64,000 bases of DNA, taken from the NCBI RefSeq assembly GCF_000308835.1, contig NZ_BAGN01000236.1:1-64000 (forward strand). The letters are read 5' to 3'. Each line of letters opens with the position of its first letter. The first letter of the stretch is position 1. This DNA comes from Nocardia vinacea NBRC 16497. Lineage in GTDB: Bacteria; Actinomycetota; Actinomycetes; Mycobacteriales; Mycobacteriaceae. Below, in pieces: positions 43,579-53,592 of the stretch. The notes under the pieces were generated by a model that had not been told where the DNA came from, made no database searches, and was given only the letters and a program-made list of their open reading frames with translations. A program made the position numbers and the translations under genes.

Positions 43579-43951
43579 AGGAGTTTCGCCCATCCGGGGG
43601 TCGAAAGACTTGACGGCCGTCCTGAGCCATCGAGGCTCACGGACCTGACCGGCCAGTTTCGCGAATGATCATGACCCCCAACAGCATATGTGTCGCTCGC
43701 CACATCACGTGGTCAGCACGAATCAATCCGAAACGCCGGTGGCCGCGGATGGCTCTGGACGGTAGGAAGGACGCCAGGGTCGGGTGCGTCATATACCCGT
43801 GGGGTGCTTCGTGTGCCCCGCGCCGTTTTTCCGTGGGCGTTCGCACGGAATCCACGAAGCGTCTTCGTGAAACCGCCCTGCGAGCTCCACACCGATGAGA
43901 GATCTCACCGCGCCACCGGCGTGGGCGAGAGATGGATTGGACGAGAAACCT
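43567..43951. other. 385-base spacer before the L,D-transpeptidase gene
   Basis: No convincing gene on either strand. Short frames are basic and lack ribosome binding sites. The length and the TTGACG at about 43609 leave room for a distant promoter and a long 5' leader. No match to the c-di-AMP (ydaO) riboswitch core, which often precedes actinobacterial wall-lytic genes, was seen. Confidence 0.5.
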
Positions 43952-44857
43952 ATGCATGCCGCTTTGCACACCGGGACGTCGACTGCTCCCCGTCGGGGAG
44001 CGCTAGCCCGCCGACTCCGGCAGGGCATCCTATTGTCGGCGGCGATCGCCGCGGTCGGCATCACCGCCGTCGCGCCGGCTCAGGCCGATCCGGCATTGCC
44101 GGGTGTCGGCACCGGCTCCGCCAACTCGACCGCCACCGATCCGGGTGCCACGGCGAACTTCGCACCGCCGAGTATCAGCCCCGGTGACGGCGAGACCGTC
44201 GGTGTCGCGCAGCCGGTCATCATCAACTTCCAGGAACCGGTGACCGATCACGCCACCGCCGAGCAGGCCATCAAGATCACCTCCTCGAATCCGGCGCCGG
44301 GTCACTTCTACTGGTTCAGCGACAAGCAGGTGCGCTGGCGGCCGAACGAGTTCTGGCCGGCCAATACCGATGTGACCGTGGAGGCGGGCGGTACCCGCAC
44401 CGCATACCGGATCGGTGACGCATTCATCACCACCGCCGACGACGACACCCACACCATCACGATCACTCGCAACGGCGAGGAGATCATGACGATGCCGACC
44501 TCGATGGGTAAGACCAAGCACGAGACCCCGAACGGCACCTACTTCGTCGGCGAGCAGCTGCGCAAGATGACCATGGATTCGTCCACCTACGGTGTGCCGA
44601 CCACCGATCCAGAGGGTTACAAGGTCGACGTCGAGTACGCCACCCGGATCTCCAACAGCGGTATCTTCGTGCACGCGGCCCCGTGGTCGGTTGCGCAGCA
44701 AGGTGTTTCGAACGCCAGCCACGGCTGCCTGAACGTCAGCACCGAGAACGCCAAGTGGTTCTTCGAGAACGCCAAGAAGGGCGACCCGGTCATCGTCCAG
44801 AACACCAAGGGCGGCACCCTGAACGCCCGCGACGGCTACGGCGACTGGAACGACTGA
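43952..44857 (+). CDS. L,D-transpeptidase (YkuD family) with Ig-like domain
   Basis: Cell-wall enzyme that makes 3-3 peptidoglycan cross-links. The 301-residue protein has a signal peptide of about 45 residues (to AVAPAQA), an Ig-like domain (VIINFQEPVTDHATAEQAIK, then FYWFSDKQVRWRPNEFWPAN) and the YkuD catalytic domain. Catalytic Cys259 is in SHGCLNVS, with His241 in GIFVHAAPWS. The layout matches mycobacterial LdtA/B. ATG 43952 has only a weak ribosome binding site. It is a single gene closed by a strong terminator. Confidence 0.94.
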   Translation: MHAALHTGTSTAPRRGALARRLRQGILLSAAIAAVGITAVAPAQADPALPGVGTGSANSTATDPGATANFAPPSISPGDGETVGVAQPVIINFQEPVTDHATAEQAIKITSSNPAPGHFYWFSDKQVRWRPNEFWPANTDVTVEAGGTRTAYRIGDAFITTADDDTHTITITRNGEEIMTMPTSMGKTKHETPNGTYFVGEQLRKMTMDSSTYGVPTTDPEGYKVDVEYATRISNSGIFVHAAPWSVAQQGVSNASHGCLNVSTENAKWFFENAKKGDPVIVQNTKGGTLNARDGYGDWND

Positions 44858-44882
44858 GGTAGCACCTCGGAAGTCCAAGCTC

Positions 44883-44916
44883 AACTCGGCCCAGGCGCGA
44901 TCGCCTGGGCCGAGTT
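44883..44916 (+). terminator. Strong terminator after the L,D-transpeptidase gene
   Basis: Perfect 15-bp stem AACTCGGCCCAGGCG/CGCCTGGGCCGAGTT with loop CGAT, followed by CGTTTTG. Confidence 0.92.
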
Positions 44917-45186
44917 CGTTTTGTTCAACTGATGGTGTTCCGGAATTCCCGGACGACAGACCAGTTGCCGGTTAATCTCCCGAGTGGCGCAACGCTACAA
45001 CTGATTGCGGGAGAACATGGGTAACTCGTCGGGTACGCCCAGCATCCAGCCACCAGCCCGACCGTCGGCCCGCGACGAAGGTGGCCTCGCACCCCACGAC
45101 CGTCAAGAGGTTCCGGAAGGCGGGGGAGCGCGCGAGAAGTTCAGCGCGTCGGCGTTCAGAGTTAACCGACTGTTTGCTGTGCGCCG

Positions 45187-45192
45187 TAGAGT
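45187..45192 (+). promoter_or_regulatory. -10 box TAGAGT of the ugp operon, leaderless layout
   Basis: TAGAGT is followed by 7 nt and GTG 45200, with no Shine-Dalgarno. It decides the ugpA start in favour of GTG 45200 over the open frame to 45005. Confidence 0.5.
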
Positions 45193-45199
45193 CTCGGCC

Positions 45200-46129
45200 G
45201 TGCGAACCAGGCCGGAACGAGTACTGCCCCAACCGCGCGGGCGTGGCCTACGCAGTCGGCCGTGGCAGGACTATGCGCTGTTCCTGGTGTTGCTCGGACC
45301 CAATCTGGTGCTGCTGACGCTGTTCGTCTACCGCCCGCTGGCCGACAATATCCGGCTCTCGTTCACCGACTTCAATATCTCCGACAACTTCGTGACCTAC
45401 ATCGGGTTCGCGAACTACCGGGAATGGTGGGGCCGCGACGACTCCTGGCAGATCGTCACCAATACGGTGGTTTTCACCCTGGCCGCGGTGGTCGGCAGCA
45501 TGGTGCTCGGCCTGGCGCTGGCCCTGCTGCTGGACCGTAAGCTGTTCGGCCGCAATGTGGTTCGCTCGGCCATCTTCGCCCCGTTCGTCATCTCCGGCGC
45601 GGCCATCGGCGTGGCCTTCCAGTTCATCTTCGATCCCAGCTTCGGGCTGATCCAGGATGTGCTGCACCGCATCGGCGTCGACAAGGTCCCGGACTTCTAC
45701 CAGGACCCGCACTGGGCGCTGTTCATGGTGACGGTCACCTATATCTGGAAGAACCTCGGCTACACCTTCGTCATCTACCTGGCCGCGCTGCAGGGCACCC
45801 GGGCCGATCTCATGGAAGCGGCCGAGATGGACGGTGCCGGCCGCTGGACCACCTTCACCAAAGTGCTACTGCCACAACTGCGCCCGACCACTTTCTTCTT
45901 GTCGATCACGGTGCTGCTGAACTCGCTGCAGGTCTTCGACATCATCAATGTGATGACGCGCGGCGGGCCGCTCGGCACCGGCACCACGACCATGGTCTAC
46001 CAGGTCTACGAAGAGTCCTTCCGCAACTTCCGGGCCGGCTACGGCGCGACGGTCGCCACCATCATGTTCCTCGTGCTGCTGGTCGTCACGCTGGTCCAGG
46101 TACGCATCATGGATCGGGGCGACCAGTGA
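45200..46129 (+). CDS. ugpA: ABC importer permease UgpA (glycerol-3-phosphate type)
   Basis: About 309 residues and six transmembrane spans, beginning with DYALFLVLLGPNLVLLTLFV. The binding-protein-dependent permease loop EAAEMDGAGRWTTFTKVLLP (EAA motif) contacts the ATPase UgpC. The order permease, permease, binding protein, ATPase matches mycobacterial ugpAEBC, which imports glycerophosphodiesters; that is why I use these names, although a related sugar cannot be excluded. The start at GTG 45200 follows a leaderless-type promoter. Confidence 0.88.
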   Translation: MRTRPERVLPQPRGRGLRSRPWQDYALFLVLLGPNLVLLTLFVYRPLADNIRLSFTDFNISDNFVTYIGFANYREWWGRDDSWQIVTNTVVFTLAAVVGSMVLGLALALLLDRKLFGRNVVRSAIFAPFVISGAAIGVAFQFIFDPSFGLIQDVLHRIGVDKVPDFYQDPHWALFMVTVTYIWKNLGYTFVIYLAALQGTRADLMEAAEMDGAGRWTTFTKVLLPQLRPTTFFLSITVLLNSLQVFDIINVMTRGGPLGTGTTTMVYQVYEESFRNFRAGYGATVATIMFLVLLVVTLVQVRIMDRGDQ

Positions 46130-46168
46130 AACACGTGCACCCGGAGCGACGGGCGCCCAGGAGGCAGC

Positions 46169-47059
46169 ATGCGTAACCGCGTAGCGACCCGCGCGGGCCG
46201 CCATGGGAACGAGACTCTTTCGTATCGCCGCGGACAGCGCGCGGTGACGGTGCTCGGATACGCCGCGATGGTGTGCGTGCTGATCATCGTCGGTGTTCCG
46301 CTGTTCTGGATCTTCATCACCTCGTTCAAGGCACGTCCGGATATCTACACCCAGCCCGCGGTGTACTGGCCGCACAGTTGGCATCCGGCGAACTACGAGG
46401 ACGCCACCACGACGCTGCCGTTCTGGACGTTCCTGCGCAATTCGCTGATCATCACCGGGATCATCGCGCTGGTGAAATTCGTGCTGGGAGTGTTCAGCGC
46501 GTACGGCCTGGTGTTCCTGCGGTTTCCGGGCAAGACCCTGGTGTTCCTGGTGATCATCGCGGCGCTGATGGTGCCAAACCAGATCACGGTGATCTCCAAC
46601 TACGCGCTGATCGCCCAGTTGGGTTGGCGAAATACCTTTCAGGGCATCATCATTCCGCTCTGCGGGGTGGCCTTCGGCACCTTCCTGATGCGCAATCACT
46701 TCCTCTCGCTGCCCTCGGAGGTGATCGAGGCGGCCCGGATGGACGGTGCCAACTGGTGGCGCCTGCTCACCCGGGTGGTGCTGCCGATGTCCGGACCGAC
46801 GATGGTGGCATTCGCGGTGGTCACGCTGGTCAACGAGTGGAACGAATACCTCTGGCCGTTCCTGATGGCCGACGACACCACGGTCGCCACACTGCCGGTC
46901 GGCCTGACCTTGCTGCAGAACACCGAGAATCCGAGCGTCACCAATTGGGGACCGGTGATGGCGGGGACGCTGCTGACCATGCTGCCGATCCTCGTCGTCT
47001 TCCTGCTGCTACAGCGCCACATGATCAAGGGCCTCACCTCAGGTGCGGTCAAGGGTTGA
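46169..47059 (+). CDS. ugpE: ABC importer permease UgpE (glycerol-3-phosphate type)
   Basis: Second permease, 296 residues, six spans (TVLGYAAMVCVLIIVGVPLF first). The EAA loop is VIEAARMDGANWWRLLTRVV and the segment TLVNEWNEYLWPFLMADDTT is typical of UgpE/MalG-type subunits. AGGAGG lies 5 nt before ATG 46169. It follows ugpA by 39 bases. Confidence 0.9.
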   Translation: MRNRVATRAGRHGNETLSYRRGQRAVTVLGYAAMVCVLIIVGVPLFWIFITSFKARPDIYTQPAVYWPHSWHPANYEDATTTLPFWTFLRNSLIITGIIALVKFVLGVFSAYGLVFLRFPGKTLVFLVIIAALMVPNQITVISNYALIAQLGWRNTFQGIIIPLCGVAFGTFLMRNHFLSLPSEVIEAARMDGANWWRLLTRVVLPMSGPTMVAFAVVTLVNEWNEYLWPFLMADDTTVATLPVGLTLLQNTENPSVTNWGPVMAGTLLTMLPILVVFLLLQRHMIKGLTSGAVKG

Positions 47060-47115
47060 GCCCACCCGCCACCCCTCAAGGAATCGCTACGCGATACCGA
47101 GACAAGGAGATTCCA

Positions 47116-48444
47116 GTGTCCAATTCACAATTCCCGGCACTGTCACGGCGCGGATTCATCGGCCTGGCCGGTGCGCTTGCGGCGGGTACCGCACTGACCG
47201 CATGTGCGGGCAGCGGCGGTGGCGGCAAGCAGTCCGGTGACGCCAACACCATTACCTTCTGGTCGAATCACCCTGGCACCTCGAAGGAACTCGAGGCCGA
47301 GCTGATCAACCGGTTCCAGGCGAAGTATCCGGATCTGAAGGTCAATCTGGTCGACGCGGGTAAGAACTACGAGGAGGTGTCGCAGAAGTTCAATGCGGCG
47401 CTATCCGGCGGCGAGCTGCCCGATGTCGTTGTGCTGTCGGATGTCTGGTGGTTCAACTACGCGTTGAACGGCACCATCGAACCGCTCGATTCGCACTTCG
47501 CCGACGCCGGGGTCAAGCTCGACGACTACGTCGATTCGCTGGCCGCCGACTACGTCTTCAACGGTAAGCACTACGCACTGCCGTACGCGCGCTCGACGCC
47601 GCTGTTCTACTACAACAAGGATGTCTGGGCGAAGGCCGGTCTGCCCGACCGCGGCCCGCAGAGCTGGCCGGAATTCGACGAGTGGGGCCCGAAGATCCAG
47701 TCGGTGGTCGGCGACGGCAAGCTCGCGCACGGCTGGGGTGACGCCAAGAACTACCTGGCCTGGACCTTCCAGGGTCCGAACTGGACCTTCGGCGGCGCCT
47801 ACTCGGACCAGTGGACGCTGAAGTTCACCGATCCCAAAACCATTGCGGCGGGCCAATTCCTGCGCGATATGATCCACACCAAGAAGTACGCGGGTATCAA
47901 ACCGCAGATCGCCGTCGACTTCGGCACCGGCGTCATCGCCTCAACTATCGCCTCCACCGGCGATCTGAAGGGCATCCAGAAGAACGCCGAGGGCAAACTG
48001 CAATTCGGCACCGCATTCCTGCCGCATCCCAACGGCCCCGGCGTCACCACCGGCGGTGCCGGGCTGGCGATTCCGTCCCGGATCTCGGATCAGCGGAAGG
48101 TGAACGCGCTGAAGTTCATCGAGTTCATCACCAATGCCGCGAATACCGCGTACTTCTCGCAGGGCACCGGATATATGCCGGTGCGCAAGTCCGCGGTGAC
48201 CGATCCGAGCGAGGTCGACTTCCTCGCGAAGAACCCGAATTCGAAGGTCGCCATCGAGCAGCTCGCGGTGACCAAATCGCAGGATTACGCACGGGTGTTC
48301 GTACCCGGCGGTGACCAGATCATCGGCACCGGTCTGGAGCAGATCGGTCTGCAGAATGCCGATCCGGCAACGGCTTTCGCGAATGTCGCCAGTCAGCTGC
48401 AGACCATTATCGACCGGCAGATCACGCCGAAGCTGCCCAAGTAA
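47116..48444 (+). CDS. ugpB: ABC importer substrate-binding lipoprotein UgpB
   Basis: Extracytoplasmic binding protein of about 442 residues. The signal sequence has a Tat-like start (SRRGFIGLAGALAAG) and a lipobox (LTAC), so it is a membrane-anchored lipoprotein. The mature part fits the type-1 solute-binding fold (ITFWSNHPGTSKELEAELIN, DVVVLSDVWWFNYALNGTIE, YARSTPLFYYNKDVWAKAGL). The ligand is probably a glycerophosphodiester, by operon analogy. GTG 47116 has AAGGAGA 5 nt upstream. Confidence 0.9.
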   Translation: MSNSQFPALSRRGFIGLAGALAAGTALTACAGSGGGGKQSGDANTITFWSNHPGTSKELEAELINRFQAKYPDLKVNLVDAGKNYEEVSQKFNAALSGGELPDVVVLSDVWWFNYALNGTIEPLDSHFADAGVKLDDYVDSLAADYVFNGKHYALPYARSTPLFYYNKDVWAKAGLPDRGPQSWPEFDEWGPKIQSVVGDGKLAHGWGDAKNYLAWTFQGPNWTFGGAYSDQWTLKFTDPKTIAAGQFLRDMIHTKKYAGIKPQIAVDFGTGVIASTIASTGDLKGIQKNAEGKLQFGTAFLPHPNGPGVTTGGAGLAIPSRISDQRKVNALKFIEFITNAANTAYFSQGTGYMPVRKSAVTDPSEVDFLAKNPNSKVAIEQLAVTKSQDYARVFVPGGDQIIGTGLEQIGLQNADPATAFANVASQLQTIIDRQITPKLPK

Positions 48445-48470
48445 TACCGACGAAGAGGGAGATCGACGCC

Positions 48471-49550
<1,080 letters not shown>

Positions 49551-49579
49551 GCGCTCGGCGTCCTCGGCCCGCCGCGTGC

Positions 49580-51598
49580 TCACCAGATCTTGACGCGCTG
49601 CGCGGGTTCCAGATACAGCTCGTCGCCCGGCTTCACATCGAAGGCCTCGTGGAAACTGTCGATATTGCGAACCACCGCATTGCAACGGAACTCGGGCGGC
49701 GAGTGCGGATCGGTGGCCAGGCGGCGGATGGCCTCCTCATTGCGGGCCTTGGTCCGCCACACCTGTGCCCAGCCGTAGAAGACGCGCTGCAGACCGCTCA
49801 GTCCGTCGATGACCGGCGGCTCCTCGCCTTCGATCGAAATCCGGTAGGCGGCCAGGGCAATGGACAGTCCACCCAGATCACCGATGTTCTCGCCGATAGT
49901 GAATTCGCCGTTGACGGTGTGGTCGTCGGACAGCGCCTTGGGTGAGAGCACGTTGTACTGGTCGATCAAAGCCTTTGTGCGCTTACCGAATTCGGTGCGA
50001 TCGGCATCGGTCCACCAGTCGATCATATTGCCGTCGCCGTCGTACTTGGCGCCCTGATCGTCGAAACCGTGGCCGATCTCGTGACCGATCACCGCACCGA
50101 TGCCACCGTAGTTGGCGGCGTCGTCGGCGTGCATGTCGAAGAACGGCGGTTGCAGAATGGCCGCGGGGAAGACGATTTCGTTCATGCCCGGGTTGTAGTA
50201 GGCGTTAACCGTCTGCGGGGTCATGAACCATTCGCCACGATCGACCGGACCGCCGAGCTTGTTCAGATCGCGATCGTGTTCGGCGGCATAGCCGCGTCGG
50301 TAGTTGCCGACCAGATCGGACGGGACGATGACGATGGCGGAGTAGTCGCGCCACTTGTCCGGATAGCCGATCTTGGGGGTGAACTTTTCCAGTTTGGCCA
50401 GCGCGGCCGCCCTGGTATCCGGCCCCATCCAGTCCAGCTCGGCGATATTGCGGCGGTAGGCCTCCTGCAGATTGGCGACCAGCTCGACCATCCGAGCCTT
50501 GGCCTCTGGCGGAAAGTGTTCGCCGACATACAGTTTGCCGACCGCCTCACCGAGCAGATCCTGCACCAGCGAAACACCGCGCTTCCAGCGTTCCCTGTTC
50601 TCCTGCGCGCCGGTGAGGGTGCGGCCGTAGAAGTCGAAGTTCTCCTCGACGATCGGATCGGTGAGATAGGCCGCCCGCGAACGCAACAGCCGCCAGATCG
50701 CCCACGCCTGCCAGTCGGCGAGCGGTTCGGCCGCCCAGGTCTGCGCGAAGGTGCGCACGTAGTCCGGCTGGCGCACAACCACTTCAGCGAACAGTTCGGG
50801 ACCCGACTTCGAGATACCCTCGGCGAGCGCGGCAGTCCAGGCGTGCCAATCGAATTCCGGATGCGCGGCGACCAGCGCGTCGTAGGTGGTGAGGTTGTAG
50901 CTCAACTCGGCATCGCGGCGACGCACCACATCCCAGTGCCCGGCCGCGAGCTTGCGCTCCAATTCGAAGATCCGCTGTCCGACCGTCGCCAGGTCGGCGG
51001 GCAGCAGCGCGGCGATCTGCGGTTCGGCGGCGGCCAGCGCGAACATCCGGCCGATGTGCTCGACATATCGGTCCCGGATCTCGGCGAATTCGTCCTGCCG
51101 GTAGTAGGACTCGTCGGGCAGCCCGATCCCGGACTGGGTGGCGTGCACCAGATACCGGTTGGAGTTCTTGTCGTCGGTGTCGACATAGAAACCGAGCGCG
51201 CCGCCGACGCCGGTGCGCTGCAGGCGACCCAGTAGCGCGGCGAAGGCACTGCGATCGGCGACCTCGTGGATCTCGGTGAGTTCCCCCGCGATGGGCGCCA
51301 GCCCGAGCGAGGCCACCGTATCGGTGTCCATGAAGCTCGAATACAGATCACCGATCTTGCGCGCGTCACTGCCGTGCGGCGCCGCCGATTCCGCGGCCTG
51401 CCGGATGATCGTCTGCACATCCAGCTCCGCCTGGTCGTACAGCGTCCGGAAAGCGCCGTCGACCGCACGATCCGCCGGTATCTCATAGGTATCCAGCCAC
51501 CCGCCGTTGACATGGGCGAACAGATCGTCCTGAACGCGCACGGCGTGGTCGAGGTGAGAGAGATCGATACCGGAGGGACTGCTCAGATCGGAAGTCAC
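49580..51598 (-). CDS. M13-family zinc metallopeptidase (neprilysin/PepO type)
   Basis: A 672-residue endopeptidase. The zinc site is complete: HEIGH at His506-His510 in GAVIGHEIGHGFDDQG, and Glu570 in GEFTIGENIGDLGG. Substrate-binding NAYYNPGMNEIVFPAAILQP (the NAYY element) and the typical C-terminal VKPGDELYLEP close to W672 are present. No signal peptide or membrane span is seen, as in mycobacterial Zmp1, so release may be unconventional or the enzyme cytosolic. The last gene in its orientation, separated from the DUF397 gene by a hairpin. Confidence 0.95.
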   Translation of the reverse strand: MTSDLSSPSGIDLSHLDHAVRVQDDLFAHVNGGWLDTYEIPADRAVDGAFRTLYDQAELDVQTIIRQAAESAAPHGSDARKIGDLYSSFMDTDTVASLGLAPIAGELTEIHEVADRSAFAALLGRLQRTGVGGALGFYVDTDDKNSNRYLVHATQSGIGLPDESYYRQDEFAEIRDRYVEHIGRMFALAAAEPQIAALLPADLATVGQRIFELERKLAAGHWDVVRRRDAELSYNLTTYDALVAAHPEFDWHAWTAALAEGISKSGPELFAEVVVRQPDYVRTFAQTWAAEPLADWQAWAIWRLLRSRAAYLTDPIVEENFDFYGRTLTGAQENRERWKRGVSLVQDLLGEAVGKLYVGEHFPPEAKARMVELVANLQEAYRRNIAELDWMGPDTRAAALAKLEKFTPKIGYPDKWRDYSAIVIVPSDLVGNYRRGYAAEHDRDLNKLGGPVDRGEWFMTPQTVNAYYNPGMNEIVFPAAILQPPFFDMHADDAANYGGIGAVIGHEIGHGFDDQGAKYDGDGNMIDWWTDADRTEFGKRTKALIDQYNVLSPKALSDDHTVNGEFTIGENIGDLGGLSIALAAYRISIEGEEPPVIDGLSGLQRVFYGWAQVWRTKARNEEAIRRLATDPHSPPEFRCNAVVRNIDSFHEAFDVKPGDELYLEPAQRVKIW

Positions 51599-51647
51599 GA
51601 TCTCCAGTATGCAGAGATGGGGCGAAGGCTGCCGTCGCCGAGGTTGG

Positions 51648-51670
51648 CCCCGGCCGCGTCACGGCCGGGG
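51648..51670 (-). terminator. Hairpin after the DUF397 gene
   Basis: Perfect 9-bp stem CCCCGGCCG/CGGCCGGGG with a 5-nt loop, between the DUF397 gene and the M13 peptidase gene on the minus strand. Confidence 0.6.
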
Positions 51671-51677
51671 TAGGCGG

Positions 51678-52055
51678 TCAGGCGGGCAGGATGATGCGAT
51701 CGAATTCGCCGTCGCGCGCGCCGGCGATGAACGCATCCCACTCTTCGGGGGTGTAGGAGAGGGTGATATCGCCGTGGCGCAGGGTGGCGCTGCCGTCGGC
51801 GCAAGTTTGTGCGATCAGCTCGTTATGCGATCGGCCGCTGTTGAGAAGGTTGATGAACGAGGTCCAGAGGCTCGCGGTGACGGTGATGATGGGCTCTTCA
51901 GCGGGGCGGTTGGCCGGGTTGCGGCGGTATTTGCTGTCACGGATGAGCACCGCGTCACCATCGAACCGGACTTCGACACATTGATTGCCGTTGTTCGATC
52001 GACTCGACGTGAACCAGTCAGTGAAAACCGACCGGAGGGTAGCGGTGGTGGCCAT
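51678..52055 (-). CDS. DUF397 protein with one and a half domains
   Basis: About 125 residues. The first part is a full DUF397 domain (WFTSSRSNNGNQCVEVRFDG, VLIRDSKYRRNP, IITVTASLWTSFINLL). A second, incomplete copy follows (GSATLRHGDITLSYTPEEWD, AFIAGARDGEFDRIILPA) that lacks the N-terminal half with the Cys-Val-Glu-Val motif. It pairs with the XRE regulator upstream, whose stop is 11 bases before this ATG. ATG 52079 would overlap that gene and add eight residues; neither start has a good ribosome binding site. Confidence 0.85.
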   Translation of the reverse strand: MATTATLRSVFTDWFTSSRSNNGNQCVEVRFDGDAVLIRDSKYRRNPANRPAEEPIITVTASLWTSFINLLNSGRSHNELIAQTCADGSATLRHGDITLSYTPEEWDAFIAGARDGEFDRIILPA

Positions 52056-52065
52056 GGGCAGGATT

Positions 52066-52917
52066 TTACACTCGTGCATACCTGCTGATCAGGGCCAATG
52101 ATGCTGCACGATTCAACGATTGTTCCAGTGCGCGAACGTAAGCGAAGCTCAAATCGCGCACCTGTTCCGGATCGTCGACCGCGCCACCGAAGACCGCGCT
52201 CTCGGCCCACGCGAAGGTCGGCAGCTGTTCCCCGGCGAAGTCGATCAGGTGGAAACTGGACCCGCCGAGCACCGCGCCCGCCCGCGCCGCGAACGGGATG
52301 ACGCGCACCTCGATATTGTCGAGCTGCTCGATCGTCTTCGCCAGATACTCCAACTGCCCGCGCAACACCTCCGGCCCACCGGTCTGCTGCAGCAGGGTGC
52401 CCTCGCCGATGACCGCGGTCAGTTCCACCCGGCCCTTACCGCGCAACCGCTCCTGCCGCCGCATCCGAATGGCTACCAGTTGCTCGACTTGAACCGGCCG
52501 GATCATCACATCGGCACTGATGAGCGCCCGCGCGTAGTCCTCGGACTGCAGCAGACCAGGGAAAACCAAACTGTCATAGCTGCGAATGCTCTGCGCGCCG
52601 AACTCCATGCCGTACAGCCGCTGCAGTTCCGGCCCGATCAGAGCCGACGATTTGGCCCACCAGCCGCGCTGCTTACTCGCCTCGAGCAGTGTCAGCAACT
52701 CCCCGCGTTCTTCGGAATCCACCTCGAGCAGTTCGAGCACCGGGCCGATGGTGTTCGTGGTGAGCACCCGTCGCCCCTTCTCGACATGCGACCAGTTGGC
52801 CGGGGTGAAGCCGACCCGCTTGGCGAAGGTGGCCGAATCGAAGCCGCGCTGTTCGCGCAATTCACGCAGGCGCAGGACCAGCTCCCAGCGAGCAACGGTC
52901 GGGGAAACGGGCGCCAT
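52066..52917 (-). CDS. XRE-family regulator with DUF5753 domain (WhiJ-like)
   Basis: A 283-residue regulator. Residues 14-70 hold the XRE helix-turn-helix (LVLRLRELREQRGFDSATFA, FTPANWSHVEKGRRVLTTNT). A DUF5753 region follows (SYDSLVFPGLLQSEDYARAL, AIRMRRQERLRGKGRVELTA, VRVIPFAARAGAVLGGSSFH). It forms the second XRE/DUF397 module of the window and is divergent from a 180-residue unknown protein, a typical partner arrangement. TACCAT lies 8 nt before ATG 52917 and no clear ribosome binding site is present. Confidence 0.93.
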   Translation of the reverse strand: MAPVSPTVARWELVLRLRELREQRGFDSATFAKRVGFTPANWSHVEKGRRVLTTNTIGPVLELLEVDSEERGELLTLLEASKQRGWWAKSSALIGPELQRLYGMEFGAQSIRSYDSLVFPGLLQSEDYARALISADVMIRPVQVEQLVAIRMRRQERLRGKGRVELTAVIGEGTLLQQTGGPEVLRGQLEYLAKTIEQLDNIEVRVIPFAARAGAVLGGSSFHLIDFAGEQLPTFAWAESAVFGGAVDDPEQVRDLSFAYVRALEQSLNRAASLALISRYARV

Positions 52918-53049
52918 GGCCCGAGATGGTACGCCGGAAATTTACTCGGCGTGTGACTATTGTCAAGGAACTTGTGCGGGTCTAGGGTCGATTTCAGCGG
53001 CAACTTTGGTTTTTACGTCGATCCACTCAGAGTCGAGGCGAGGTTCCTC

Positions 53050-53592
53050 ATGAGTACGTCGCGAATGGAATCGGGTAGCTACCTGGCAGCCCAGGATTTC
53101 GCGGCGGCCCAGGACGCCTTGGCGCGATGTCGCCGCTATCGCAAGGACAACGGTCTCTACGGGGTGGTCGATCCGGGACTCGGGCGAATTCTGTTGGAAG
53201 TCGGCGCGGTCGGCGCGGTCGTCATGCCCGCCGAACTCGGCAAGCGGGTGCGCGCCTACCTCCTCGCCAACTACGGGCGGACCGGACCGATCATCGCGCA
53301 TCCGCGCTCCAGCCGTTGGTCATTCCTGACCGGTCCAACCGATAACTCGTACCTGGATATGACGCTGTTCCCGGAGTTGTTCCGGGTCTGCGCTTCGGTG
53401 GTGCTGCCGGGCACCCGGATCGTGCTGCCCTCACCGACCGATGAGCTCAGCGGCTACCGGATCTGGATCGCACCGCCCGAAGGCGACTACCGCCCCGAAC
53501 TCGGCGATGTCATCGCCGCCACCCGGACGTGCGCGCACAGCGGCGGCCGGTCGGTCGTCAAGGGTGTCGTCAAGGGGTCGGCCGCGGAGTGA
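53050..53592 (+). CDS. Unknown protein divergent from the XRE regulator
   Basis: About 180 residues, soluble, with a compact alpha/beta pattern: GVVDPGLGRILLEVGAVGAV, VMPAELGKRVRAYLLANYGR, GPIIAHPRSSRWSFLTGPTD, and a C-terminal LPSPTDELSGYRIWIAPPEG. The HPRSxRWxFLTGP segment resembles a motif in bifunctional primase/polymerase-like N-terminal domains and in small proteins found beside XRE/DUF397 pairs. No catalytic function can be claimed. ATG 53050 has GCGAGG 6 nt upstream. Its 3' end overlaps the convergent DUF4190 gene by 23 bases. Confidence 0.75.
   Translation: MSTSRMESGSYLAAQDFAAAQDALARCRRYRKDNGLYGVVDPGLGRILLEVGAVGAVVMPAELGKRVRAYLLANYGRTGPIIAHPRSSRWSFLTGPTDNSYLDMTLFPELFRVCASVVLPGTRIVLPSPTDELSGYRIWIAPPEGDYRPELGDVIAATRTCAHSGGRSVVKGVVKGSAAE

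Larger units (their letters stand above)
44858..45199. other. 342-base spacer between Ldt and the ugp operon
   Basis: Contains the Ldt terminator (44883-44916) and the ugp promoter (-10 at 45187-45192). The ugpA frame is open back to 45005 but the upstream part does not look like permease sequence. No repeat or other gene was seen. Confidence 0.55.

Noticed and set aside
43567..43951. c-di-AMP (ydaO) riboswitch before the L,D-transpeptidase gene
   Set aside because: The genomic context fits, but the conserved core bases of that RNA were not found.
43637..43969. 110-codon minus-strand ORF before the L,D-transpeptidase gene
   Set aside because: Arg-rich with no motifs, overlapping the Ldt start; more likely leader or promoter DNA.
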